From NCBI RefSeq assembly GCF_004010955.1, contig NZ_CP025227.1, forward strand, positions 2,790,001-2,854,000: DNA of 64,000 nucleotides, written 5' to 3'. The notes under the pieces were generated by a model. That model did no database searches. It saw only the letters and a program-made list of their open reading frames with translations, and was not told the DNA's origin. This stretch comes from Actinomyces wuliandei (GTDB lineage: Bacteria; Actinomycetota; Actinomycetes; Actinomycetales; Actinomycetaceae). The stretch's first letter is position 1; the number at the start of each line of letters is the position of its first letter. The translations under genes were made by a program, and so were the position numbers. This document shows positions 23,834-33,226 of the stretch, in pieces.

Positions 23834-24543
23834 CAGTCCTCCCCGATGGGACGGCCGGGCGCGGTGACGACAACGGCGATGTCCCCGGCGGCGGCGGAGG
23901 CGGACAGCTCGACCGCGTCCTCGGCGTCAACGATGACGGAGACGACAGCCCCGGAGGTCCACTCCCCCTCCGTCCCCGAGGACGGCACAGCATCCAGCAC
24001 CTGCGCACCGGAGACGACGACGTCGCGGCCGTTGACGTCAACGACGTCAACCACGTCCCCCGGGCTGAGGCCGGTGGCCGGGAAACGGCCCGCCTCCAGG
24101 GCGACGCCGACGACCTGCCTCCCCTCCCCGGGGAGGGGGTCCTCAGCGACCTGAGAGGTGTCCAGCAGTTGTCCCTGGCTGATCTCCACCCGCGCGGTCT
24201 GGCCGATAACCTGCTCCGCCTGATCGAGGCGGACCAGAGTGCCCAGGTCGGAGGCGACAAGCGTGGAGGCCAGGTCGTCCTGGGTGATGACCTGCCCGGC
24301 CTCAATGGTGACGGCAGCGGCCAGCACCTCTGTGCGCTGCCCCATCCGCAGCGCCAGCATCCCAGCAAGCAGCGCACCTCCGAGAATGAGCAACACGGCC
24401 AGCGCGGCCAGCGCCGGGCGCCGCTCGCGCGGCGCGGAGGGCAGGCGAGCCGCGCCACCACCCTGGCCGACACGCACGGGTCCCGCGCCCTGAAGGCCAC
24501 GCACTAAGCGACGCTGACCTCGTTCGTCCTGGGGCTGGGCCAT
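23833..24543 (-). CDS. cpaB: CpaB/RcpC-like pilus assembly protein with SAF domain
   Basis: This is a 236-residue protein: arginine-rich start, one membrane helix (ALAALAVLLILGGALLAGML) and an extracytoplasmic SAF domain (LAAAVTIEAGQVITQDDLAS...GQLLDTSQV), then an RcpC-like region (GDVVDVVDVNGRDVVVSGAQVLDAV). It is the first gene of the leftward Tad operon. I chose ATG 24543 because AGAGG lies upstream at suitable spacing; the ORF to 24585 adds 14 residues with no signal. CpaB is thought to line or stabilise the periplasmic/cell-wall path of the pilus. Confidence 0.8.
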   Translation of the reverse strand: MAQPQDERGQRRLVRGLQGAGPVRVGQGGGAARLPSAPRERRPALAALAVLLILGGALLAGMLALRMGQRTEVLAAAVTIEAGQVITQDDLASTLVASDLGTLVRLDQAEQVIGQTARVEISQGQLLDTSQVAEDPLPGEGRQVVGVALEAGRFPATGLSPGDVVDVVDVNGRDVVVSGAQVLDAVPSSGTEGEWTSGAVVSVIVDAEDAVELSASAAAGDIAVVVTAPGRPIGED

Positions 24544-24824
24544 GGGGCAGAAACCTCTCAGTCGCTGAGTAAATACCGGCAGCACCGTAACTCAGACGTG
24601 ATTTTGGCGGGGCAGATGCGGGTGTGACGATGACTATACTTTTTGCTTGACACCCACCCTTGCGAAACGTCACCCTCCTGTGACATGGTGCGCGTGGCAA
24701 CGCGACTACAGGGCGCTGCCAGCCAGCTGCGGCCCACAGCCCTGGCACCTCCCGGCAGCAGCGCGCACCACGAGGCGTCCTCGCGCCCACGGACCGACCA
24801 CCAACCGAGCAAAGGAGCACCGAC
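24544..24824. promoter_or_regulatory. Divergent control region between the Tad operon and a WXG100 gene
   Basis: This 281-base intergenic region is locally A/T-rich at 24585-24660. It contains TATACT on the plus strand at 24635-24640 and, overlapping it on the minus strand, TATAGT at 24633-24638. Both are good -10 candidates and so could compete. TTGACA is present at 24647-24652 (plus strand) without an obvious -10 at 17 bases. AAAGGAG ahead of 24825 is the ribosome binding site of the WXG100 gene. Start points cannot be fixed from sequence alone. Confidence 0.4.
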
Positions 24825-25124
24825 ATGTCCCTGCAGGCGGACCTTGACACGCTGGCAGCGCTCTACGACACCCTGAGCAACAACGTCCAGCTGTGCCACG
24901 ACATCCAGACCACCACGGACTCCTCCCTGGCCTCCGCCGTGTGGGAGAGCCCCAACGCGGAGGCCTTCCGGGCGGCCTGGGAGGAGTTCAGGCCCAAGCT
25001 CATGGCCTTTGAGGACGCCCTGGCGGCGGGCGCCACGGACGTCGCCAACAACCACAACAACAACGCCGCCGCCAACGGCGTGACAGACGCCCGTCAGCTG
25101 GCGCCGGTGGCTCCCGTCGCCTGA
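24825..25124 (+). CDS. WXG100 family protein (ESAT-6-like)
   Basis: This 99-residue helix-turn-helix protein has the motif WESPNAEAFRAAW in the centre, very close to the WXG100 consensus (W-x-G/S followed by A-x-x-F-x-x-x-W). It has about 40 residues before and 45 after, and a short Ala/Asn-rich tail. RBS AAAGGAG lies 8 bases before the ATG. It is the best WXG100 candidate in the window and is transcribed away from the Tad/EccC operon across a shared control region, so it is likely a secreted substrate or partner of the EccC-type ATPase at 10090-15039. The classic C-terminal YxxxD/E secretion signal is not obvious. Confidence 0.8.
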   Translation: MSLQADLDTLAALYDTLSNNVQLCHDIQTTTDSSLASAVWESPNAEAFRAAWEEFRPKLMAFEDALAAGATDVANNHNNNAAANGVTDARQLAPVAPVA

Positions 25125-25233
25125 GCCGTCGAGGTAGAAGCAGGCAGCATCCGGCCCTATTTAGAGGTAGGCCTACTTAGTGATGCGTGGGTAAAATTAG
25201 GGAATCTCGTGAAGGCCACGCAATTTCCCCCTT

Positions 25234-25256
25234 TGAAACTATTCATCATAGTTTCA
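25234..25256. repeat. 9-bp perfect palindrome
   Basis: TGAAACTAT and ATAGTTTCA are separated by 5 bases in A/T-rich DNA directly next to the long inverted repeat at 25263. It has the size and symmetry of a repressor operator, but no gene start lies close by. It could also form the foot of a larger RNA structure. Confidence 0.5.
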
Positions 25257-25262
25257 CCTTAT

Positions 25263-25318
25263 TGCTGGTGCGGGAACGCTCCTCGCGGCTCCGCACGAGG
25301 AGCGTTCCCGCACCAGCA
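25263..25318. terminator. 23-bp perfect inverted repeat (hairpin)
   Basis: The arms 25263-25285 and 25296-25318 are exact reverse complements (TGCTGGTGCGGGAACGCTCC... and its complement) with a 10-base loop. It lies 139 bases after the WXG100 gene, so the simplest reading is a strong rho-independent-type terminator without a U-tract, as is common in high-GC actinobacteria. A repeat-element origin is possible, because the perfect 23-bp match is longer than termination needs. Confidence 0.55.
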
Positions 25319-25410
25319 CTGGCTGACCACCCCAGGACACCACTGTGAACCCCCAGCGGGGTCGCCGCCGACGTCCCCCGAGGACCCGGCAGCCCCGCAC
25401 CAGGCCCAGA

Positions 25411-25507
25411 CCCCCACCAGGAACCGCACACGCATCCAAGGCCTGGGCCGCTAGGCCCGCCCACACACCCGCACCCACCCCACAGACCCTCAGCCGCCCC
25501 TCCAGCC
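25411..25507 (+). repeat. Degenerate copy of the toxin-like gene's 3' end
   Basis: This segment aligns with 27639-27743: both read CCCCCACCAG(G/A)AACCG..., reach a stop after a Leu-Gly-Arg ending (GGCCGCTAG here, GGCCGATAA there), and continue with a shared non-coding tail CCCACACACCCGC...ACCCTCAGCC-CCCCTCCAGCC. It encodes a C-terminus TPTRNRTRIQGLGR against PPTRNRKHNHDLGR. It is a relic of a second copy of the gene. Confidence 0.6.
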
Positions 25508-26016
25508 AGCGCAGGCCACTCCGGAGCCAGCACGCCAGGCAGCCGCCAGGACACGCTGATAACCGCTGTACGAACCCGGGGTGCGCCTTGCGACCACCCG
25601 GACCTCGCACGACGTACCCCGACCCCGCAAACTGTCGGCAGGGGCGGACCGGACGGGGCCGGGTCCTGGCACCGCCCCCTCGCGGGCATACCAGGGGAGG
25701 GCACCCTCGAGCCGTTGACGCCCCCGTCGCCTGTAGCACATACTGGTGGGGAGTCACTTGGCTGTATCCCGGGTGGGTCCCCGATGCTGGTGATTCAGCT
25801 GAGCCACCTGCCGAGGGCGTCAACACGGACACCAGCGGCCCGGACCAGGCGAGCGATCGCGTTCAACAACTCGCTCACTTGCCGGGCCTCGCTCACCGCC
25901 CACCTGCCGGGCCGTTACCCCGTGTCCCTGCTGGCCTTGACGTGCCTGTCTCTCGACCTCTCAGGCACGGGCACCATCCACCACAGCGCGCGCTCCGCCT
26001 GACGCGGGTTGCCCCC

Positions 26017-26340
26017 TCAGCCGCCACTACCAGTCAGGTTGAAGAGCGCGATAACCAGGTTCACCAGGGTCTGTAGCATGAGCAGGGCGACTGGGATGAC
26101 GACCCTGGGCGCGGCCAGGGTCAGGGCTGCGATGAGGGCGCCGAGCGTGACTGTGCTGCGCCGCCCCTTGATGACCTGCCCGCCCCGGCGCCTCTGGAGT
26201 GCCCAGGAGCCGACGGCGAGGACGAGGGGGATCGTGCCGGTACGAGCAAGGACGGTGAACAGTCCGTCTGCGCCGGCGACGCTCTCAGCGGTGGTGACGA
26301 AGTCGCCCCAGAGGGAAACGAGGTCTACGAACTCGAGCAT
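26017..26340 (-). CDS. Small integral membrane protein of unknown function
   Basis: This 107-residue protein starts at ATG 26340 with GGAAGGCGGAAG upstream; the longer ORF to 26436 has an atypical composition and no ribosome binding site. It has an N-terminal amphipathic part (MLEFVDLVSLWGDFVTT), a hydrophobic segment (TIPLVLAVGSWAL), a basic cytoplasmic loop (QRRRGGQVIKGRRS), and two further hydrophobic stretches (TLGALIAALTLAAP, VVIPVALLMLQTLVNLVIALF). The layout resembles small TrbC/VirB2-like or accessory-element membrane proteins, but I do not recognise a family. It is divergent from the toxin-like pseudogene at 26493 with a 152-base gap. Confidence 0.5.
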   Translation of the reverse strand: MLEFVDLVSLWGDFVTTAESVAGADGLFTVLARTGTIPLVLAVGSWALQRRRGGQVIKGRRSTVTLGALIAALTLAAPRVVIPVALLMLQTLVNLVIALFNLTGSGG

Positions 26341-26492
26341 GGCTTCCGCCTTCCATAATCGTTGCTTGCTGCGCTCACTCAATACACATGCGGACCGCGT
26401 CCCAGAACCACGAAGAGACCACCCCGCTGCTTCCACGTGGCTGCCTGAGACACCTGCGCTGTGGTGGTGCGGATGCGGGTACGGCTGGGTTT

Positions 26493-27682
26493 ATGAGGGT
26501 GAGCAGGGCCGAGTGGGTGGTCGAGCACCTGGTCTTCCTTGCCCAGGCCCAGGACCACGTCCTGGGCCCCGACTTCTCCGCCGCCACGGCCGAGGTCGCC
26601 GCCAGCATCGCCGCAGGCGCCGACCCCAACCGGGGCAACGGAGCCACCGGCGGCAGCGGCAGCGACGAGGGGGCGGGCGGCCCGGGCAGTGCTGGTGGCC
26701 CCGGCGGGCCGGGGGTGGGGTCGTGGGGGCCGGGCGCTGGCGGGGCCGGCCCCGCTGGCTCAGGCGCGGGCGCCCACCCACCCCACCACCGCCACTGCTG
26801 GTCCCGCAGGCCGCGGCGGTGTGCCCGGTGGTGGCGCTGCCCCCGGCCACAGCGGTGGTGGTGGCCCGGCCCCCGACCACAGCGGTGGTGGTGGTCAGGT
26901 CCCTGGCCACGGCGGTGGCGGGGGCGCGGGTACCGCCTTGGTGGCGTCTGACATGTTCACCCCGGGCCGAGCGGGTGGGAGGGGCGTGCTGGTGTGGGAG
27001 GGGGCCGTGGCTGCCCCGGCCAGCCCGCTGGGGTGGCACTCGCGGGTGCCGGTGGAGGTGTTCTTCCACACCGGCCACCACCACTCCACCCAGGAGCTGG
27101 CCAGGGAGTTCACCCGCCAGCTCGACCGACAGCTCTCCGCCTTGTCCCTGCTCAGCGCGCAGCGCCTGCTGGAGGGCATCCGCGCCTACAGGGCACAGGG
27201 CCGCCAACCCACCTCCACCAGCACCCGCAACGATAAAAAACTCTTCATGGACAAGGTCGTGGGCGACCTGGTGCACGTGCACCACCTCTCCCGGGAGGAC
27301 GCGCGCGCCAGGACGGCTGAGGTGGACCGGGCGCTGGTGGTGCTCCACGAGTCCGACCAGGTCACCTACGGCCCCTCCCAGCCCGCCACCACCACCGAGG
27401 GGTGGCCCTCCCTGGGCCACGGGGCGGTCAGCTCCTCCATCGGCGGCCAGGGCAGGCCCGTGGCCACGGTCCTGGAGCAGGCCACCCTGGCCGTCCCAGC
27501 CGCCCCAAGCAGGCCAGCCACCCCAGACGGGCGCCACCCCAGCCAGGCCGGACCAGCCACCCCGGCCCCTGACCCGCGAGGAGGTCCTGGCCAGGATCAC
27601 CACCCAAGCCACCCAGACGGCCCCCCAGCCCACCCAGCCCCCCACCAGAAACCGGAAGCACAACCACGACCTAGGCCGATAA
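26493..27682 (+). pseudogene. Frameshifted polymorphic toxin with Ntox15-like (HxxD) domain
   Basis: Three frames together make one protein. Frame a from ATG 26493 encodes MRVSRAEWVVEHLVFLAQAQ and a Gly-rich linker. Frame b (about 26800-27530) encodes a helical domain, EVFFHTGHHHSTQELAREF then RQLSALSLLSAQRLLEGI, and the motifs LHESDQ and HGAVSSSIGGQ. Frame c encodes PLTREEVLARI and the stop at 27682. LHxxD followed by a (N/S)SSIG segment, after an AREFTRQLD...RLLEGIRAYRAQG helix pair, matches my memory of the Ntox15 nuclease toxin family (the family of Agrobacterium Tde effectors). Two shifts lie in repetitive G/C-rich linkers, so the gene is decayed or contains sequence errors. No immunity gene is evident next to it. 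Confidence 0.5.
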
Positions 27683-27743
27683 GAGGCCGCTAAGACCCGA
27701 CCCACACACCCGCCCCCACCGACCCTCAGCCACCCCTCCAGCC
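27639..27743 (+). repeat. Toxin-like gene 3' end, copy matching 25411-25507
   Basis: This is the right-hand partner of the repeat at 25411-25507. It spans the last ~14 codons of the frameshifted gene, its stop (27680-27682) and about 60 bases of downstream non-coding sequence ending CTCCAGCC. Conservation of the non-coding part argues for duplication of DNA rather than protein convergence. Confidence 0.6.
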
Positions 27744-28324
27744 GGAGCACACCGGAGCCGGACCGACACCGACAAGCCCCTACCCGCAGCGGCACACACG
27801 CCCAAGGCATGGCGTCCCACGGAAAAAGGACACGGTCCTGCCCTAGCTCTCCTGTCTTAGCTGGCTGCTGTATGGGGCTGCACATCTTTGGCCGCAGCGA
27901 GGCGCGGACTCCCCCGCAATTCTGCGGAAAACGACCCGCCCACCACCCGGGTCATACACCATCACCGGTCCCATGATGTGCACCAGGCACTCTGCTGCAC
28001 ATCATGGAGCCTGCACCGCAAGGGACCCCGGGATGGCAGCCTCCGCTCCCCACGCACTGACCTTGCCGCAACCCACAGAAACATGCGGATCTCTAAACCT
28101 GGCTCAGCCTCAACAGGCAAGCCGACCTCCACCCCGGGCGACCACCAGGCATCCGAAGATGTGCAACCTCGTCTCCGCACCAGCAGCACGCCGCAGCCAC
28201 CCTGCGCCAGCAGACAGCCCCAGCCGGGGCACCGCCCTCCTACGGCGAGAATCTCCGCCACAACGCCACGGTCAGACTACTATGCTCGTCATTGGAGAAC
28301 CGATATCCGCACAAGGAGAAGAAC
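27744..28324. other. Intergenic stretch ahead of the HipB-like gene, with a 12-bp inverted repeat
   Basis: No convincing gene is seen. A perfect 12-bp inverted repeat, CCATGATGTGCA (27971-27982) and TGCACATCATGG (27996-28007), lies in the middle. An A/T-richer segment at about 28268-28315 with TACTAT/TATGCT motifs is the probable promoter of the HTH gene, whose ribosome binding site AAGGAG is at 28313-28318. Confidence 0.4.
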
Positions 28325-28612
28325 ATGGCCGGCTACCGGATCGACCGACAGCTGAGCGAGCTCGGTGAGCACGTACGGGGCTGGCGCATGGTCCTGGGAC
28401 TGACCGCTCAGCAGGTGTCCGAGCGCGCTGGTACCACGCGGGACACCTTGCGCAAGATCGAGACCGGGGACCCCTCGGTCAGCTTTGGCAAGGTTGCGCA
28501 GGTGCTGCGCGCCCTGGGAGTGCTTGACCAGGCCGTCGAGGCGCTCGACCCGCTCAGCAGCGACATTGGCCGCCTGCGAGCAGGGAGCCTGACAAAGAGG
28601 CGGGCACGGTGA
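28325..28612 (+). CDS. HipB-like XRE-family HTH repressor/antitoxin
   Basis: This is a 95-residue protein. GEHVRGWRMVLGLTAQQVSERAGTTRDTLRKIETG is a Cro/C1-type helix-turn-helix (residues ~12-65), followed by FGKVAQVLRALGVLDQAVEALDPL, the C-terminal extension typical of HipB-like antitoxins. The start is ATG 28325 with AAGGAGAAGAAC upstream. Its stop overlaps the GTG of the next gene, the N-terminal part of a HipA homologue. Such repressors bind their own promoter and neutralise the HipA kinase; here the partner is broken, so the gene may persist as an orphan regulator. Confidence 0.75.
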   Translation: MAGYRIDRQLSELGEHVRGWRMVLGLTAQQVSERAGTTRDTLRKIETGDPSVSFGKVAQVLRALGVLDQAVEALDPLSSDIGRLRAGSLTKRRAR

Positions 28613-29250
28613 CCACCGTCGAGGTGCTCGCCGAGGAGGCCGAACGTACCCGGCTGGTTGGCCAGGCACACGTGACCCGCACCCGTGGCCGGGTCTCCAC
28701 GACGTTTCTCCACGACCCCACCTCTCTCGCCAACGGCGGCACGGTTATCGACCCGTTCTTCCGCTGGTAGCGGGCTCCCGGTACCACAACGGGCTCGTAC
28801 CGGCCTTCGCTGACAGCGCCCCGGACCGGTGGGGCCGCAACCTCATGGAGAAAGCAGAGCGCGCTCACACCCGCGAGGAGGGAAGGACCTCCAGGAGACT
28901 CGACGACCTGGCCTCAGGTGACGACTCGTCAGCCGCCGTCAAGCAGTTCCTGGACACGGGGACCATGGGGCTGGGCGGTGCCCGGCCAAAGGCGTCCGCG
29001 CGGCTGGAGGACGACAGCCTCGCGATCGCCAAGTTCCCGCACAGCAACGACCAGTGGGACGTCATGGCCTGGGAGGCCACAGCGCTCGACCTGGCACACC
29101 TCGCCGGGATCCGCGTGCCCCGGCGACGGCTCACCCGCGTGGGAGGGCGCAACGTCCTGGTCGTGCGCAGGTTCGACCGCACCGGCGGTCGGCTCGGCTA
29201 CATCAGCGCCATGCCGACCACCGGCTCCACCGACGGCGAACGCCGTACGG
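28609..29250 (+). pseudogene. hipA: Broken hipA (toxin kinase) remnant
   Basis: From GTG 28609 the frame encodes VEVLAEEAERTRLVGQAHVTR, the HipA N-terminal subdomain, but stops after 53 residues (TAG at 28768-28770). Homology continues in another frame: YHNGLVPAFADSAPDRWGRNLM, then GARPKASARLEDDSLAIAKFP (the HipA GG(A/M)RPK segment), RVPRRRLTRVGGRNVLVVRRFDR and YISAM...GSTDGE at about 29245. It ends before the catalytic kinase motifs (HNWLL/DxxxN) and gives way to the clpB 3' end. One frameshift plus loss of the whole C-terminal half makes a functional kinase impossible. Confidence 0.7.
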
Positions 29251-29295
29251 GCCTGCGCCACCCCGCCACCGGCATCCACCCACGTCGCCCCCGGC

Positions 29296-31983
<2,688 letters not shown>

Positions 31984-32082
31984 GGGGACCTCCTTGAGGA
32001 CGTGTGGTGAGGATGCGTGGTGAGGACGTGTCGGTCCCGGCCTCGTGACCGGGAGAGCTCTGACCACCCCAACCCAATCAGA

Positions 32083-32103
32083 GTTGAGTCTATTCCGCTC
32101 AAC
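32083..32103. promoter_or_regulatory. HAIR-type HspR operator upstream of clpB
   Basis: GTTGAGT-N7-GCTCAAC fits the HAIR consensus CTTGAGT-N7-ACTCAAG with an exact 7-base spacer and only one mismatch between its own half-sites. A further half-site, CTTGAGT, lies at 32105-32111. It is 100 bases before the clpB start. HspR, encoded at 35488-35940, is the expected ligand. The divergent lipoprotein gene (start 32202) could also be affected. Confidence 0.75.
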
Positions 32104-32201
32104 CCTTGAGTTCGATGTGGGATGCGCCCCCACCGGCCTCCAAGCCGACGTACACAAGATCACGTATCGTTAACGGCACCCAATACCCAGGAGGAACTCA
32201 T

Positions 32202-32945
32202 ATGCGAGCACGTATCCGTACAGCAGTAGCAGTCGGCGCGGTCAGCGCCGCCCTGGCCCTGGCAGGCTGCGCCGGCAGCAGCTCTGAGGAGGAGACCGGG
32301 GCTGCCGCAGAGGAGACCGCTGCGGCAAGCGAGGAGACGGCGGACCAGGAGGGTCAGGAGAGCACAGACGCTGAGGAGTCTGCGGCGAGCGAGGACTCTA
32401 CCGAGGACGCCTCCGCGAGCTCCTCCGAGGACGCCGAGGCGGTGGTCCCCGAGGGCTACCAGGAGGTGGAGGCGCCCACGGCAGGGATCTCCCTGGCCGT
32501 GCCGGAGGGCTGGGAGGACTTCAAGGCCTACTCCGACGAGCAGCTTCAGGCCATCGCGGAGGCCCAGGGCAGCGACCTCGCCACCATCCAGCAGCAGATC
32601 GAGGCCCTGGACCTCTTCTACCGGGCCGCTGAGCCGGACGAGAACAACTTCGCGGAGAACGTCAACGTCGAGCCAGGGGTGTACTCCAACACCGAGCCCC
32701 CCACCGAGGAGGAGGTCACCAACTTCCTCGCCCAGCAGGGCCTTGAGCTGACCCAGTACGGGACTGTGGACACACCCAACGGGGAGGCCGCCACCGGCTC
32801 CTACACGAACCCGGACAACCCCGCCCAGGGCGAGGTCCTCATCGCTCCGACCAGCGACGGCGGCTACGCCGTCATCACTGTCACTACCTCAAGCGCCGAG
32901 CGCACCGAGGAGCTGGTCCAGGACATCGCTGGCAGCATCCGCTGA
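32202..32945 (+). CDS. Secreted lipoprotein with a PsbP/LpqN-like domain
   Basis: This is a 247-residue protein. The signal peptide and lipobox (VGAVSAALALAGC, cysteine at ~residue 23) are followed by a ~60-residue acidic, Glu/Ser/Ala-rich linker and a folded domain starting YQEVEAPTAGISLAVPEGWEDF. An amphipathic core and a final SAERTEELVQDIAGSIR helix are typical of PsbP/Mog1/LpqN-type lipoproteins of actinobacteria. The start is ATG 32202 with AGGAGGAAC upstream; the longer frame to 32106 overlaps the HAIR region. It is divergent from clpB across a 218-base region with the HspR site, so heat regulation is possible but unproven. The exact function is unknown. Confidence 0.75.
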   Translation: MRARIRTAVAVGAVSAALALAGCAGSSSEEETGAAAEETAAASEETADQEGQESTDAEESAASEDSTEDASASSSEDAEAVVPEGYQEVEAPTAGISLAVPEGWEDFKAYSDEQLQAIAEAQGSDLATIQQQIEALDLFYRAAEPDENNFAENVNVEPGVYSNTEPPTEEEVTNFLAQQGLELTQYGTVDTPNGEAATGSYTNPDNPAQGEVLIAPTSDGGYAVITVTTSSAERTEELVQDIAGSIR

Positions 32946-33040
32946 CGCCCGCCCTGGCTCCCGGCAGACGCCCCGACCCGACGTCACTTCCGGCGTCGAC
33001 AGCCTACCGGGGACGCACGGGCTGCCACCGGGCACATTCG

Positions 33041-33095
33041 GGACACACTGCGGGGTGGGGCACGGTGCGGCCGTGCCCCACCCCGCAGTGTGTCC
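33041..33095. terminator. 25-bp perfect inverted repeat, bidirectional terminator
   Basis: The arms 33041-33065 and 33071-33095 are exact reverse complements (GGACACACTGCGGGGTGGGG... and its complement) around a 5-base loop. It lies between the convergent lipoprotein gene (stop 32945) and the DUF418 gene (stop 33227), where a shared terminator is expected. No U-tract is present, as is common in high-GC actinobacteria. Confidence 0.7.
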
Positions 33096-33226
33096 GCCCT
33101 GGTTGTGCCTGCCGCGCCCGGGCCGCTCGCGCCCCGGCTGCAGGCCGTACCACCGTGAGAGGCGCTCGCACCACCCGCGCCGTCACCGGGCTGTGAGGCA
33201 GCGGTCACCGACCGGGCAACAGGCCC

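Larger units (their letters stand above)
25125..26016. other. Gene-poor stretch with inverted repeats and toxin-gene remnant
   Basis: No convincing full gene is seen in these 890 bases. They hold a 9-bp palindrome (25234-25256), a 23-bp perfect inverted repeat (25263-25318), a degenerate copy of the 3' end of the toxin-like gene found at 26493-27682 (25411-25507), and one possible 33-codon ORF on the minus strand (25795-25896, GTG start). The first 130 bases are clearly poorer in G+C than their surroundings. ORFs on both strands elsewhere have Pro/Arg-rich compositions typical of shadow frames. Confidence 0.5.

Noticed and set aside
26491-27885. 464-residue minus-strand ORF opposite the toxin-like gene
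   Set aside because: Its sequence is Gly/Arg/Trp/Pro-rich without motifs, while the plus strand has the domain signature across frames.
27888-28368. Two overlapping plus-strand ORFs before the HipB-like gene
   Set aside because: Biased composition, no ribosome binding site and overlap with the real HTH gene.
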